NCBI RefSeq assembly: GCF_020360975.1
Contig: NW_025408667.1
Location: 9,734,001-9,798,000 of the forward strand
From: Hirsutella rhossiliensis
Taxonomy: Eukaryota > Ascomycota > Sordariomycetes > Hypocreales > Ophiocordycipitaceae
Direction: 5' to 3'
Length of the DNA stretch: 64,000 nt
Positions within the stretch are counted from its first letter, which is position 1. Each line of letters starts with the position of its first letter. Shown here piece by piece: positions 1-12,700 of this stretch. The position numbers and the translations under genes are program-made. A model generated the notes under the pieces. That model made no database searches. It was not told where the DNA came from and saw nothing but the letters and a program-made list of their open reading frames with translations.

Positions 1-645
1 CCGCCCAAGTTTGCGGGCCACAAGCTCGAGTTCGCGCCGCCCTCGCCTTCGACCTCGTCGGTGCCGCGCGCAACGCACACGCTCGAGTTCTTCGCCGACT
101 ACTGCTGCCCTTACTCGGCCAAGATGTTTGGCACGCTCATGAAGACGGTGGCGCCCGCCGTGCGCGCAAACCCGGCCTGGGCGCCCGCGCTCACCGTTGT
201 CTTCCGCCAGCAGGTGCAGCCGTGGCATCCGTCGTCGACGCTCATGCACGAGGCCGCCCTCGCCGTCCTGCGTCTCGCCCCCGCCGCCTTCTGGGACTTC
301 AGTGCCGCCCTCTTCGACGGCCAGGCCGGCTTCTTCGACGTCAACGTCGTCAACGAGTCCCGCAACCAGACGTACCGCCGCCTCGCGCGCCTGGCTGCCC
401 GCACGGCCGGCGTCGATGAGGGCGACGTCTACGCCCTGCTTGAGGTGCCCAGCAAGCCGGGAAAGGACGGCGCGCTCAACACGGGCAACGCCGTCACAAA
501 CGACCTCAAGCTTCTGACCAAGATGAACCGCCTGGTCGGTGTTCACGTCACGCCCACGGTCGTCTTTGACGGCGTCGTGCACGACATAAGCTCTGGCTGG
601 ACGGGGGACCAGTGGAATGAGTGGTTGGCCAACAACGTTGTCTGA
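1..645 (+). CDS. DSBA/thioredoxin-fold family protein, 5'-truncated by the window edge
   Basis: The reading frame is open from base 1 to a TGA at 643-645 and has no start in the window, so about 214 C-terminal residues are seen and the N-terminus lies outside. The first GTG at 61 is an internal codon. A strand-helix start (LEFFADYCCPYSAK) places Cys-Cys-Pro-Tyr where DsbA-like proteins carry their redox CxxC, so the second cysteine of the classic motif is replaced by Ser. Near the C-terminus a VTPTVVFDG segment is the typical thioredoxin cis-proline loop. A mostly helical insert lies between. The fold is well supported. Whether the protein is still an oxidoreductase is unclear because the CxxC is CCPYS; fungal members of this group are mostly uncharacterised. 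No intron is seen in this part. Confidence 0.75.
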   Translation, partial: PPKFAGHKLEFAPPSPSTSSVPRATHTLEFFADYCCPYSAKMFGTLMKTVAPAVRANPAWAPALTVVFRQQVQPWHPSSTLMHEAALAVLRLAPAAFWDFSAALFDGQAGFFDVNVVNESRNQTYRRLARLAARTAGVDEGDVYALLEVPSKPGKDGALNTGNAVTNDLKLLTKMNRLVGVHVTPTVVFDGVVHDISSGWTGDQWNEWLANNVV

Positions 646-864
646 ATAATGACAAACAGTTGCATGTGCTTGACTTGGGTGTTTGTTGAAGCTACCGATT
701 AAACTAAGACAATGCATTGCATTCTCAGGTATGGGGGTGGTCTAGGGTAGCCCATCTCCTTGCCCACTCTTATCTTATCCGTCTCGACGACAACCCTTGC
801 ATGCCTCGTCAATCTCACCCTCTGCTTCACTCCCCTGAGCTACGAGTAGCAACCAGCCGCGACA

Positions 865-1859
865 ATGCCATGCCTCGCCCGGGCGTGCATCAAGACGCTG
901 TCGCTCGCGAGATGCGCCCCGGCAGCGCCCTTGAGACCGCCCGTCTCCCCGCTCCCCCGCCTGCGGCTCCTGCTGCTTCCACGAGACGTCTGGCGGCGAT
1001 GCTACGCCCAGCCTGCGACAAACGGCAATAGCCGGGCTCGCGGCGGCGACGATGCCAAGAAGCAGGCCGAGACGGCCGTCAAGAACGAAAAGCACTACCG
1101 TAAGCCCGCCCGCCCTCCTTCGTGTCATGCGTCCGTCTCTCACCGCACACACGCACGCAGAGATAGCCGAGCGAGTCATCATATACCACGCCGGCACGGG
1201 GCGCATCACGTTTCTCGCCATGCTCAAGCTCACAAGCATCTTCATTGGCGCCTTCTTCTGCTTCATCGCTGTCCCGACCTACATCAAGGCTGACAAACCC
1301 ACGGCGGGGACCGTCGGAAGTTCGTGGACCGCCTTTCCATCTCCAGTACCATGTCCCGCTGGTCATCGTTGCTGACCCGTCGTCGACAGTCGCTCTCTGC
1401 GGCATTATGCCCCTCGCCTTCGTCGCCTCCACCGCCGCTCCCTTTGTCACCCACATCCACATCCACCTTCCGCCCTCGGCGCGAGTGTCACGCACCGCCC
1501 TCGAGCGCTTCGTCCGCGCCATGCCGCCCTCGACGCCCCTCACCCTCACCACCATGAGCGCCATCGGAAAGCCCCGGTACAGCAGCTTGAACGCCGGCGA
1601 CCTGCTCCCGGCTGGCGCCCGGCGGCGCCGCTTTGGCCTCGTCAACTACGTGCGCGACACGACACGCGAAAATGCTGCGAGGAAGTGGTACAACCTGCGC
1701 GCCGTGGGGAAGTTCTACGTGCAGGAGAAGACGAGGAAGAAGGGCGGCGGCGCCAAGAGGTATCAGGTCAAGAAGAGCTCGATGGTTGATGCGTGGATTT
1801 GGGACGTTGTCAAGGAAAAAATTGCCTCAAGGGCAGCGGCGGCAACGGGTTCTTCCTGA
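865..1859 (+). CDS. Mitochondrial inner-membrane protein of TMEM223/Mrx15 type (three exons)
   Basis: Exons 865-1099, 1161-1319 and 1390-1859 join in frame to a 287-residue protein. Intron 1 is GTAAGC...GCAG; intron 2 starts GTTCGT and has a GCTGACC branch site 20 nt before its CAG. The ATG at 865 lies in a good context (GACAATG). The first about 45 residues are Arg/Leu/Pro-rich without acids, as in a mitochondrial presequence. A conserved IAERVIIYHAGTG block follows, then two hydrophobic segments (about residues 100-120 and 132-150), the second ending in APFVTHIHIHLPP, and a basic matrix-like tail with RKWYNLRAVGKFYV. This arrangement matches fungal relatives of yeast Mrx15 and human TMEM223, which are inner-membrane proteins linked to mitoribosomes and respiratory-chain assembly. 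The family call rests on remembered motif similarity; the exact splice sites are inferred. Confidence 0.65.
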
Positions 1860-3240
1860 ATCCAGCCGGGGTTCGGAAGAAGGGGAGAAAGAGACAACTG
1901 CCGTCTGACGATCCGAGCTGGAGAGCCCCACGGCCTACCAAGGGCGAACAGCAACCACGTCACCCAGAGAAACGGTAGCGACATCCAAAGACATCGGTAT
2001 GAGCCAAGCCACGGCTCGGACCGAGAGGGGGAGAAGTTTGCAGGAGCCGGGCTGCTTTGCGGGCCACGATACATCACCAGGCGCAGCGTGTCTGGGCCCG
2101 AGCGACAGGAGCATCATGCCTCAGCACTGATGGGCCGAGCCCGCCTGTTGCCGGCTTGCCGGTCTCCGCCGCCGCCCAGGGAACGCTCAGACGGGGGTGA
2201 TTCCGCAGAGCCTCATCGAGGGCAATGTGACGAGCCGGGCACACGCAGCTGCAGCGAGGCGAGAGGGTTCCTATCAGCCTGTGCCGGCCTGTGCCGTCAT
2301 CCTTGGTCAAGACGGCCCTGTCTGTAGGCCCGGCAGGCTGCGTGACGGCAGGCGCATGATGTGTGCATATACGTATGTGGCCTGTAGGCAACATCATACG
2401 TTACGAAGCATGTGTGATTAGTGTGCAGCACAGCATGCCGCCGTTCTTACTGCGTACACACCTCAATTTACCAGACTTGTAAGTGAATGCAGCCCAGTGT
2501 GTTCGCCGTGCGTGTCGTGTCGTTGCCCGGCGGTTAGTTGATATTGCGCGTCTGATGACGCACGGATGGACCCCGACCCGAACTGGAGCCCGGCGACTTG
2601 GTGATAGTGGCGCAAGAGGGGAAGCCCAAAAAAGCCAACTGCGCGCTGGAGCCGCCCTTTCAAAGTCAACCAGCGAGTCGGACGCGTCACATACCAACTG
2701 AGTCACGTTGATGGCTCCCTCATTCGGGGAGTCGAGGGCCTAGAGTTTCATCAAGATGGGCTGTCAAAGCTTCGGGTGAGACCAGGTTGGCTGGAGGGAG
2801 ACCAGCCTCAATCATTGCCTTTCAGGCCATCTTTGCCATTGAGGTGGACTGATAGCTCACTGTCAAATATAGCAAAATAGGGGCACCCCCAGTGGAGGTG
2901 TTGATTAATATTGGTATAGTTTATAAGTCTTTGTTGTCCTGCTGACACTCACCACTTGGCAACCGGAGAAAAGTGGGACCGCCAGCTGGCAGGGGACCAC
3001 TTTCAGGGGACCACTTTCTTTGTTATGCGTGTTTGCGAACCTCACTCCTGCGTGTTCACTTCCATTCCATTTACCCTCTTTGGCACGTGTCGTGGGCCGT
3101 ACGTACCACCATTTGCGGGCCATGTTGGACTTTTATTGCCCTTTTCGTGGGTGGGAGCGTCCGGTGATGCATCCTGAATTGGTACAGCATTGATTTCACC
3201 TTTTGGACCGTTGGGAAGAGATTGTGACGCTTGAACCCAC
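1860..3240. other. Intergenic, no supported gene
   Basis: Only short overlapping frames on both strands, none with family motifs, a plausible start context or splice structure. The sequence becomes less GC-rich after about 2700. A small direct repeat, GGGGACCACTTTC, occurs twice in tandem at about 2993-3020. Confidence 0.6.
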
Positions 3241-4690
3241 AGAATCATGGCTGAACCACCCCCTCCTCCCCTGGCTCCGGGAGCCCAACAACCGCCGAAC
3301 CCCCAGGACGCTTTTTTCAGTCCGGACATGAGGTCCTTTCGTGTGGCAGGGCTGACAGCTATTCGGACGGTGGATCGTCGCGAGATACGCAGCGACTATT
3401 GGAAGAGCCAGCGGGGCTAGCGTTTTTGCTGTCGACGCTCAGGGACAGCCTAGACCCAGAGGCCCATGGGTCAGGGTGAGAGTCTATCGCCGGGCATGCC
3501 ACTTGTGGACTGGCTCGGTCTATTCGTCGAAGGATATAACCCGTCCAAATCTCCATCACCAGTACACCTTTGGGGGGGTCGAGGACCACCCGACAGCTGC
3601 GCCTATTGCTGCCCTTATAGGCTACGACGCCTATAACTATCGACCACTTAACTCCCGGCTGCCGAAAGCTGGACCTTTTATAAGGCGGGCTTTCTAGCAT
3701 CTTTCGGGATTTATCTACTTTACGCCCCTATTAGCAGTCCTCGAATTTCTAGAGGAACTCTATAGCAGCCTTCGCAGACCAGCACCTATATAACTTGCTT
3801 CTTCCGGCTGGCTTGCTGCTGGCAGCCCATCTATGGGTCTAGATCAAACGGGATAGCAACTTATGCCCGGAAATCTTTGCTGCCAACTACTCGGGCCAGA
3901 GAGATACTCGGGCCTAGGCAGTGCCGAAAGTCCCTCTTACGGAGTTCCTGATCTACTACCCTCTCTGGTTGCGCATTCATCAGCATCTACGACTGATGGA
4001 ATTCATCTACCCCTTCCGCTTTATACGACAGGCTATTGACACGGACCTCTAGGCAGACCGACGAATGGCTATCCAGCGTGGTGCTATTGACGAAGCCCCG
4101 GTGATATAACTAGTAACCCAGACCCAATCACGGTGCCGAGGAATCTTCCCCACAGACCGTCAACTTATGTTGCCGTCTTTAGTGGTAGGCTCATCAATGG
4201 TCTTTCCGATAGACATTCAACTGCCTGACCTAACCCGACCATAAGGACCATGTTGGGCATGGGGAACGTCAAGCAATATGGCCTGCCCCAGTACGACTTT
4301 GCCCCCGTTGCTGGAGAAGGCATTTTTATTACCCTCGGACTCCCTCAACAGCTGGCCTGCATTGCCTCTGTCGGCCATCGGGAAGAATGGACTGGAGAGA
4401 CTTTCGGGCGTGGTCTGGCCAGGGTGCAGTCCCTCTGCGGCTCGGCGACACGGTGTGGACCAGTATGGAAGGCTCACTTCCTGCCTGCCCTTTACCCCTG
4501 GACATCTCCGCATGGTCCCACCGCTTGAGGGATGGACGATGGCCTCCCCTCAAGATGGTTACCCGCTGGTAGCCAGAATGAGCCCAGATGTGTCTTTCGA
4601 GGCTCGTCAGACCATTCTGGACACTTTGGACCTCTTTGTCAGAGCTGACTTCATTGCCCCCTTGCCTCCAGGTGTCAGCTTATAGTGGAT
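3241..4690. other. Decayed former coding or repeat sequence
   Basis: An ATG at 3247 opens a proline-rich frame that soon stops. After it, reading-frame fragments in several frames follow one another to about 4685 (longest 4278-4685, plus strand). The middle part, about 3660-4200, is rich in TATAG/CTATA and poor in open frames, as in RIP-touched DNA elsewhere in this window. I recognise no protein family, terminal repeats or target duplication, so I do not name an element. Confidence 0.4.
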
Positions 4691-6565
4691 TACAATCTGC
4701 GACCGGGCTCAATGCGTTTTCTCACGGTTGAGACTTTCCCGGAGGATTACGGACATACACGAAGGGGAAAGGCGTTCTTGTTTGGTGCCGGAGGCACTTT
4801 TGCTGGAGGAGGACACGATAGGCGCCCAAAAAGGGAGGGGCTTTGGGCACGTATAATAGGTACAGTACATGGGAGGAAAGACTAGGCTCCTTGGGGCAGA
4901 TGCGCACTTGACAGGGGAAGGCAGGTTTTCTGGGCGGGGTATCACTTGGGGTACGGATATAAGTACCTAGTGTCCCTTTTGACTATCAACGAAGACGTGT
5001 CTTTTGTGTGTCTCCTATACGTACATACATACGCAGAGTACCCGCGCAAGTCTCCCATCCATTCTCTATGCATCTCCCAGCATCTCGGCCATCGTCTATA
5101 CGCCTGTCCAAGAGGAATGGGTAGGCAGCTTTGCATCCTGTCCCCCAGCACACAAAGTCACACAGACAGCAAACGGCATATTACAGCATAGTTACGTTAC
5201 ACGACCCCGCCCGCAACTCAACGGAGAAGCATCACCCCCGTGTACATCTAGGCATACATATACGCAGGTGCATGTTATAAGAACCGCCGCCGCCCACTGC
5301 CCTGCCGCTGCCACCAGAGCCGACAGACTTTGCGCTATAGCAGACTACTAACTTACTTGGGCGCTCTTCGGAGCAATTGCAGCCCCGCGCGCCTCGGGAT
5401 TCGTCGTCCCCTTGCAAAACGCTCTGCATATTTCGCAGGGCGTACCGTTGAGTACCTTGTTGACTTCATCGACAGGCATGCGCTGATGCGTTAACATGCG
5501 GTTGATATACCTACTGTTACATGCTGTAGGTATCCACCGCAGAGCCCCCAGCCAGCAGGGACGCGAGATCCGGCTCTCCCCGTCCCACCCACACGGCCTG
5601 TCTGTCTGTCGCTCGACATGATGCCAACCTCAAGCCAGCCATTCACACCTCTTCACCTCCAACTTTCCACGGCGTGCTCGCAACCACTCTTGGCACCCAT
5701 CCAACACGGGGTCCGCGAGGCTTGCTGGCCACCTCTCCCTTGCGTCCCCCGTATCCAGCTCCACTCAACAAGAAAATGCTCCGACCCCTGCTTCTCTTGC
5801 TTTAAACCTTCCCCACGTGCAAGGCCCCCCGTGGGCTTCACGTAAGCTTCACCGCCTACCCAAGGCATATATCAAGGCATATCGAACGATATTACGCATC
5901 CAACTCTTTTTCTTGCTCCATCCGAAGCCGCCGTCTCCCTTCTATTATACATTCATGCATACATGCATGCATACAGCCCCTCCACCCCTCATTCCCCTCC
6001 CCCGCGGCCTTTCTCTCGGACCATCAAGCACCGCAAAGAGTCGCCCCGGCATCGTATCTCTCCAAGTAATAACGCCACACCTCCCCATTCATGGCTTCGT
6101 CAACATTCGTTCCGTCGTCCACATGCATGCCCGTCGTCACACGTCGAGGCCCTCAGCCGCGTCAGCATTGGTTACCCAAACCCCCTACCCGTCAGTACCC
6201 TATCTTCTCTCGATTCCATCAACGTGAGGGTATCTTGCACAGTCGTACACATTTCCAAATTTCTCCCGCCGGTAGGGCCATGCCTAAGCAGCTGTAAAGC
6301 TTCCCCTGTAGTCGAACAGTAAGAGAAAAAGGGACTCGTCATGAAAGAAAAGGGGGAGCAAGCCTGAGAGTAGACGCTCGTCGAGGGGACGGCCTTTCTT
6401 TCACCCTTCCTGCCAAACAAGGCCAAGGAAAAGACACGGCTGCACGACGACAGCTTGAAAGGATCCCCAGGCGTCAGTGCGAGCAGCTCGAGGTCGCCGG
6501 CGACTCTCTTTCGTCCACATATTTCCCTCCAGGCATCCGCAGCGGGCGGGCCAAAGGAAAACGCA
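4691..6565. other. Intergenic and 3' flank of the Zn2Cys6 gene
   Basis: No credible coding sequence. The stretch 5580-6100 is C/T-rich on the plus strand with repeated CATACATGCATGCAT-type words near 5950. The last few hundred bases before 6566 would contain the 3' UTR of the minus-strand transcription factor. Confidence 0.55.
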
Positions 6566-9500
6566 TCAACGTCGCTTCATTGTTTGCATCGTGTCGTAAT
6601 CCCATGATCGTTTGAGTCCCCCTTCATATACGCTTGCCACCGACTCCTGCCACATGGCCGGTGTGATAAAGTTGGCCATCGGCGTGGGAGCCGAGTATGC
6701 CTGTGCCGGCATCTGCTGCGCGCCGTCGGCTGCCAACGTCGCCCCGACACCTTGGACGGCCGGGATAGTCGAAATCTCCGAGGGGCCCGAAGAAGTCGCC
6801 ATGTCCAGGGCATCAGCCTGGGCAGCGGCCACCGGCTCCGCCTGCGCTGGCGAGCCAAACGACGTGTTCCATTGTCTGCAGCTCGAGTTAGCGCCTTGCT
6901 AAGTGACGGGGGCCAGCCATTGACTCGTGAGAGGCGCGGATAACACGCACTCGAATATCCTCGCTGGGTTCCACGTGGGCTGGCTGTTTGGGATGGCCAT
7001 GTCCTGCCGCATGTCCGGAGCCTGGCCGTCTTGCGGCATCAGGACGAGCGACTGCGCAGGCGGGCTGTCACCCTTGCTGTCCCCAGGACCGGCGGATACC
7101 GGCGGTGAGATGGGGTGGCTAGGGTAACTGACTGGCTGGGTATGGGGCGTGCCCAGATGCTGGTCTAGCGGGCCTGTTCGATCCATGGCCTGTCGATATC
7201 GGTGCGTCCCTCCGGGCGGGCTGGGATGGCTCGACGAGTGCGGGCTTCCGTACGGGAACGACGGCTTGAGCACAAAGGGCCTTCTGACGTCGGCCGAGAA
7301 GGCTTCGCGGACGGCGTCAATCTGCTTCTGGAGCTCCGGCATCGGCCACGCCTCCATCACCTTCTCCATGATTCTCATGTGGCGAGTAAAGTATTCCGGG
7401 GCGTCCGAGTTGAGCTCGGGATCCGGCGACACGATGGCAACCTGCGGCGATGATTAGCACCAAGACCTTCGTACGACACGGTGCACCCCGAGACAAGGCG
7501 ACTTACAAGATGGAGGACAATGCAAGAAAGCCCTGCGTAGACGGTGAAGCTAAAGCCTCGCTGCATGGCCTGGAGCCCCGTGAGGCTAAACGTTTGCACG
7601 ATGCTCTCCTGAAGGCGGCAGAGGGATTTGGCCGCGTCGTAGCAGATGGACATGTGGTGCTTCCATTGCGACTCGTTTGCGGCCGGGTCGAGAAATGACA
7701 GCACGGGCCGGTGGTAAAGAATCAGGGTGAGGTAGTAGTACGAGTGCAGGTTTCCGAGAAACGAGGACGGTATCCACGGAGGCGAGCTGCCGGGCGGGAA
7801 TGTGATGGCCATGTCCGCCGGCAGTTCGGACAAGAACGAGCTGATGCTCTGGCTGAGTTGCTGGAATTCCGGGTCCATGCCCCATTCTCGTTTCCTCCCA
7901 ATCTTTGCATAGACTTTGCTCATTCTGCCGATGTTGCGCACAAGCCGGGCAAAGTAGGTGAAATTCCGCGACACGAGGTATTCGCCATCGTCGCCTCCCT
8001 CAACCTGGAGGGGGATGCTGAAGTCGACCGATTCCAGGTCGACGGACAAGTCATGACGGCCTTTCTCCCAATAGTCAGCAATCTTGCGTGTATGTTGCGG
8101 CAGACTCCGTGAGAGCAAGCAACCGTGGACGGAGCAAAATAAAACAAAGACCAATCCAAGCACAGCGGGGGCACAAACCTTGGGGTGTGCCGACCATGAC
8201 CTCGCAGACAAATATCGTCTGCCAGATTCGGGTTCGGAGTTGACACTCAGCCGGGCTCGAGTCGCAGGGGCGGCCGACCTGGTGATCCTCGTAATGCTCG
8301 TCCAAGCCCAAGTCCTTGGCCATCTGCACACATTGCACGACCGTCATCCACGAGCGGTAGTAGTAGCCACGCTTGGGCGCGGCCTCTCGAGCTTTGAGGA
8401 TCATCAGGAGAGCCTGGAGCGTGCTCAGGCGGGGAATATCCATGAAGGAATCGGCATGCCCTGCAGGTCCGAGTCAGCGACGTGATGCGTGGCCATGGGG
8501 GAACGGCAGCGCGAGCGTACTGGAAGCAAGCGCCAGCCACTGGTGCCCCTGAGCGGGATCCTCGGCCAAACGACCTCCAATGGCGAAGAGAGCCTCAAGA
8601 ACAAGGGGCGAAATGGTTTCTCTGGCCGAGTTCCACTGACGATAAAACTGCACCTTATCCAGGACCGGTACATAGGGGTGAACTTGGGCGAAGTAGAGGT
8701 CAAAGTAGTGTAGTGCCGAGGCATCGTCGGGCATCAGTTCCGGCGGTACCCGGACTTTGTGGCCCGGTCCGGTGATGATGGGAGGCAGGACGCTCTCGAA
8801 ATCATCGTCATCCTCGACGGCGGGCATTTCATGGTGGCGAAAAGATGCCTTATTGCGTAGATAGGGGGCTGCGTGACATGCAGTCAGCGGCAGGTAGGAG
8901 ACGAGCGAGGAGTAGCGGCCGGGGGGAGCACATACCTGTTCCGAGCTCGTTGACCTTGAGCGTGCCCAGCAGATCGGCAAGGTCCTGCTGCTGGTACGAG
9001 TCGGTGGAGCAGGCCTCGGAGGAGTCGTCGGGCCGCGGGGCCGGCTGCAGGGGCGGAGTGGGAAAGGCATGGGGTGGCGCGTAGGGCTGGTGGTGGTGGT
9101 GGTCGAGAAGGGAGACGGGAGGCGGAGGAACGGTCGTGTAGTGCAGGCTGTGCTGCGAGTCAAAGGGCATGGACTGGTAGGCCGAGGCATCGGGGTCCGG
9201 GTATGCGCCGTGTGATGGGTAGACGTCGGCCGCGTGCTTGGGGACATGAGGCTGCAGGGCGATTTGCTGAAACTGGCCCGAGGGGTTCAGGATGGTCTCG
9301 TACGTGGCGGGCGGGTGGGTGGCGGCCGAGTCGGACGAGCCGTCGTAGCCGTTGGGCCGCACGCAGTGGAGTTTGAGCCTGATGCAGGCCGAACAGGGCC
9401 ATGTGTTTGTAGTGGCGGCGTCGCACTTGATCTTCCTTCTCCGGCAGCCCTCACAGGCTCTCATGACTGAGACGGCAAGGTCGTCAGCAGATGCGCGGGC

Positions 9501-9774
9501 ACAAGCCTCGGCCGGGCGACTCACCCTTTAAGCGCTTGTGGCGGTTGTGCTCGTCGACAAAGACATAGTCTGCAGGGGGGGGGGGGTTGTCAGCGCCTCC
9601 AAGGCCTCTCGGCTTCTCCTATACCGATGTCATCGAGGGCTGGCGATGCTCACTCTTCTGCGTCTCCCTCTGGGGATACTGGTGCGGGATGAAGGGAAAG
9701 GAACCCATGTGTGCGGATTGGGTGCTCGATGCGTCCTGGGGCAAGATGGGGCGCACGGCGGAATCGTTGGACAT
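6566..9774 (-). CDS. Zn2Cys6 fungal-specific transcription factor (eight exons, 893 aa)
   Basis: Minus-strand exons, in order of translation: 9774-9654, 9569-9525, 9466-8936, 8868-8521, 8460-8179, 8060-7507, 7441-6951 and 6875-6566. All junctions keep frame (2682 nt) and every intron has GT/AG ends and is 58-118 nt long. The start ATG is at 9774 (GCCATGTCC). A basic HNRHKRLK stretch precedes the zinc cluster CX2CX6CX9CX2CX6C at about residues 60-90, split from the N-terminus by two introns. A His/Pro-rich linker follows, then the fungal transcription-factor middle homology region from about residue 270 to 560 (LALHYFDLYF-type, WLALAS, SFMDIPRLSTLQALL, MAKDLGLDEH). The C-terminus is Ser/Pro/Gln-rich, as in an activation domain. 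It is a nuclear DNA-binding regulator. I recognise the family but not the target genes, so no symbol is given. Confidence 0.88.
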
Positions 9775-12700
9775 GGCAACGCCCAGGGCGGACTCGGACG
9801 TGTCGCGATGAGGACAGCTGAATGTGCGAGGCGAGGAGCTGGTGATGTACGACGGGGACGACGAGAGAGTGGCGGGCAGTCGACATGAAGCAGACACGGC
9901 GGGCTTGCAGCCTCTCGGGTTGGCAGACGGCTGCAGATGGCTCGAGAGGAACAGGAAGGGAGAATACGAGGCGAGGTCGGCGCTTTTGGACGAGACAGAG
10001 CGTGCGACGGCGACGGCGAAAGTGGACTCACTCGTCGTACTCGCACTGGTGGATGACGATGGCTGTGACAAGCCAAGAAACGGTGGTACCGTGTGCTTGT
10101 GAGTAGCAGCGAGGCAGACGACGCATGTATGTACGTACGGCGAGGTCGACGTACAGCAGCACTCGGATGTGCTCCAGGGGGGATGAGAGAGGCCAGGAAG
10201 GGGAGGAGGAGGAGGGCCGGCCGGGTTATTATTGATTCCTCTCTGCCTCTCTTTCTCCCCCCTCTTTCGCCTTGGATCTAGCGTAGCTGCAGTGCTTCCC
10301 TCGTGCGATTCGCTCCAGGGTGGATGATGTCGATGGGATTCCGCACTGTCAGGGGTCGGGGGGTTGAGATTCGAGCTAGAGCTGGTGCGGGCCTCGACTT
10401 GTTACCGGTGACTAGTGCGTCCCGTCTTTGTCGTCGACTTTTCGACGGACGGGCGGGCGGGTGGACGGATGGATGGATGGAGCTGGAGAGAGGATTGACG
10501 AGATGGTCGAGCAAGGATGCCGCCGGTAGTACCCTGTACGATTACCTACAGTGGACGAGGTATGTACAGTACCTGGCTTTAGTGAGGGGGGCCGCTCTGT
10601 GGAGGTACATGCACCCGCAAGTATGAGATGCATGTGCAGTACAGCGAGGAGCTCTTGTACACCACCCCAGGTCTGTCTCTGGTGATTGACGAGGCCGCAG
10701 ATTGAAGGAACGACTCTCTCTCCCTGCTTGGGGGACACGGGGGGTGGGCATCGTCGTCGGGTCGGCGGTGGTGTGCGAGGTCTGCTGGTAGGTACCTATT
10801 CCCACGGGTGGAGAAGCCGTTGAAAGATTCCGCTAGTGTACTCTCACAGCACTGGAGTAGAGTAGTCTCTTTGGGTGGAGAAGGGGCATGCGGACCGGCG
10901 ATGGGACTGGAGGCTGATTAAGGTACTCCGTGGTGGGTGTGATGCTGATGGTGATCATGGTTGATAGGAGGTCGCCATGGGGCCCACTGAATGCTGGTGG
11001 TGGTGGTAGTGGTGGTGCGCTGTACTAGTAAGTACCCAGGCGGCGCTGGCGGGGCTTCCCATCCTCGTCAGTGGGCTTTCCTCCTGCTTGACGCCCCGGG
11101 TAGGAGACGAATCGAAGTCATCCTTGGCATCGCAAGCAGGGCCGCTAATGTGGGCGGACCTGTTTATTATTTTTGCCATTACCTTAATCCATCCTGGATA
11201 TTTTGCTTGCCTCCTCACACTAGCCTAGATCGTATTTTATGCAGGACTCTGCTTCATCTCAAGTTAGCCTCGGTCCGCTGGCCGAGTGTGTTTGATGGGG
11301 CATTCACCAGACACACAAGGCCTTGGTAAAGCGTGCCAGCCTCACGTAGAGTACAGTACGGAGTACACGGGCCGTCGTACAACCAGGCGTTTCTGTGCCG
11401 CTCATCCGTACCTTGTCTTGCAAGGACCATCCATGTCTCCTTGTCCTGGTCACCGTACCGGTTGTCGTTGTTTGGAATCGGATGCTACAGTACAGGCTTA
11501 GTACTCTGATGGGCGACTCGTACGTAGGTAGCCTGTGTAACATCTGGTGCCGAAGCTGCGTCTCTCCTACCATGAGAGCGTGTCTGTGTGTGTGCCAGGC
11601 CTGCAGGCAGTCCTGTACAGAGCCGAGATAGGACGAGGCATGCATGCATCTACTTTGACGGGGCCACACAGCCTTTCACATCGCATTAGTAGGCCATGCT
11701 TATACTGTAATTACCTTGCCGTATACGTACAGTTAGCACGTACCTGTATGCAATATAAGTATGCAGTGGGTTATAGTGACCGTTGGTCGTCCTTTTGCTC
11801 GACATACTGTATGCTACTGTGTGCTATGACACGAAAGAGTCGTTGGTAAAGCGCATGCATGCTGGCACGCACACGGGACAGCTCAGCCCAGTGGGTCGCA
11901 TAATTATACGCAGCGTGCGTATGTATGTTGGCTCGACCATCAATCAGGGCGGCTACCTGCTCAGAAGCATCGTGAACACACAGGCGGCTCCAGCAGACAA
12001 GGCGGAGAAAGAGGCTAGGTGCGAACAAAAAGTCCTATAGCGCGAACTAGATGCTTGTGCGCCGAGGCCAAGGCTGCCCTGCGGATCCTGGCCGGTGCCT
12101 CTGCTAACTGCTCCGGTCTAGACCGAAATCGAAGGGGATGCACTTGCAGACCAAAGAGTTGCGGTTCCAAAGAGAGAGGAGTGAGAACAAGGATCCATGT
12201 CCTTGTTGGTTCAGGCCGGCCGAATGCAAGGCAACAGCACGTGAAAGCCCGGCAACGTACCTAGGCGATGACGGAAAGAGCCTTCTGCTTGCTGCTTTGG
12301 GAAGACAACATCTACATACAGTACAGTACAGTTATTCTGGCATGCATTTGCAGGTGGCAAGGACCAAGCAAATGAGTCGAGGCAAGGGGGTGCGGGCTGT
12401 CAGAGCCAGGAAAGCTTATCCGTCGAGCTTGCCGTGAAAGCTGCCGGCCACCCCTGCATGGCCCATGCAGTTAGCCGCGGTTGAAGAATCTGCACGTTGC
12501 TGCTTCTCCGCACACCCGATGGCGCGGTCCAAAAGCTGGCGCCCGTACCCCGTACACGGGGATAAGCTTGTATTAGAGACGAAAACGAGGTCCAGGGTAC
12601 CTGCCTTTGCTTCTACCGCTTCTACCGACAGGGGAGCCCACAAGGTCTTCCCTGCTAGCAGCCCTGTTCCAGGAGGGACAAGGCCACGGCTTAAAGCTTG

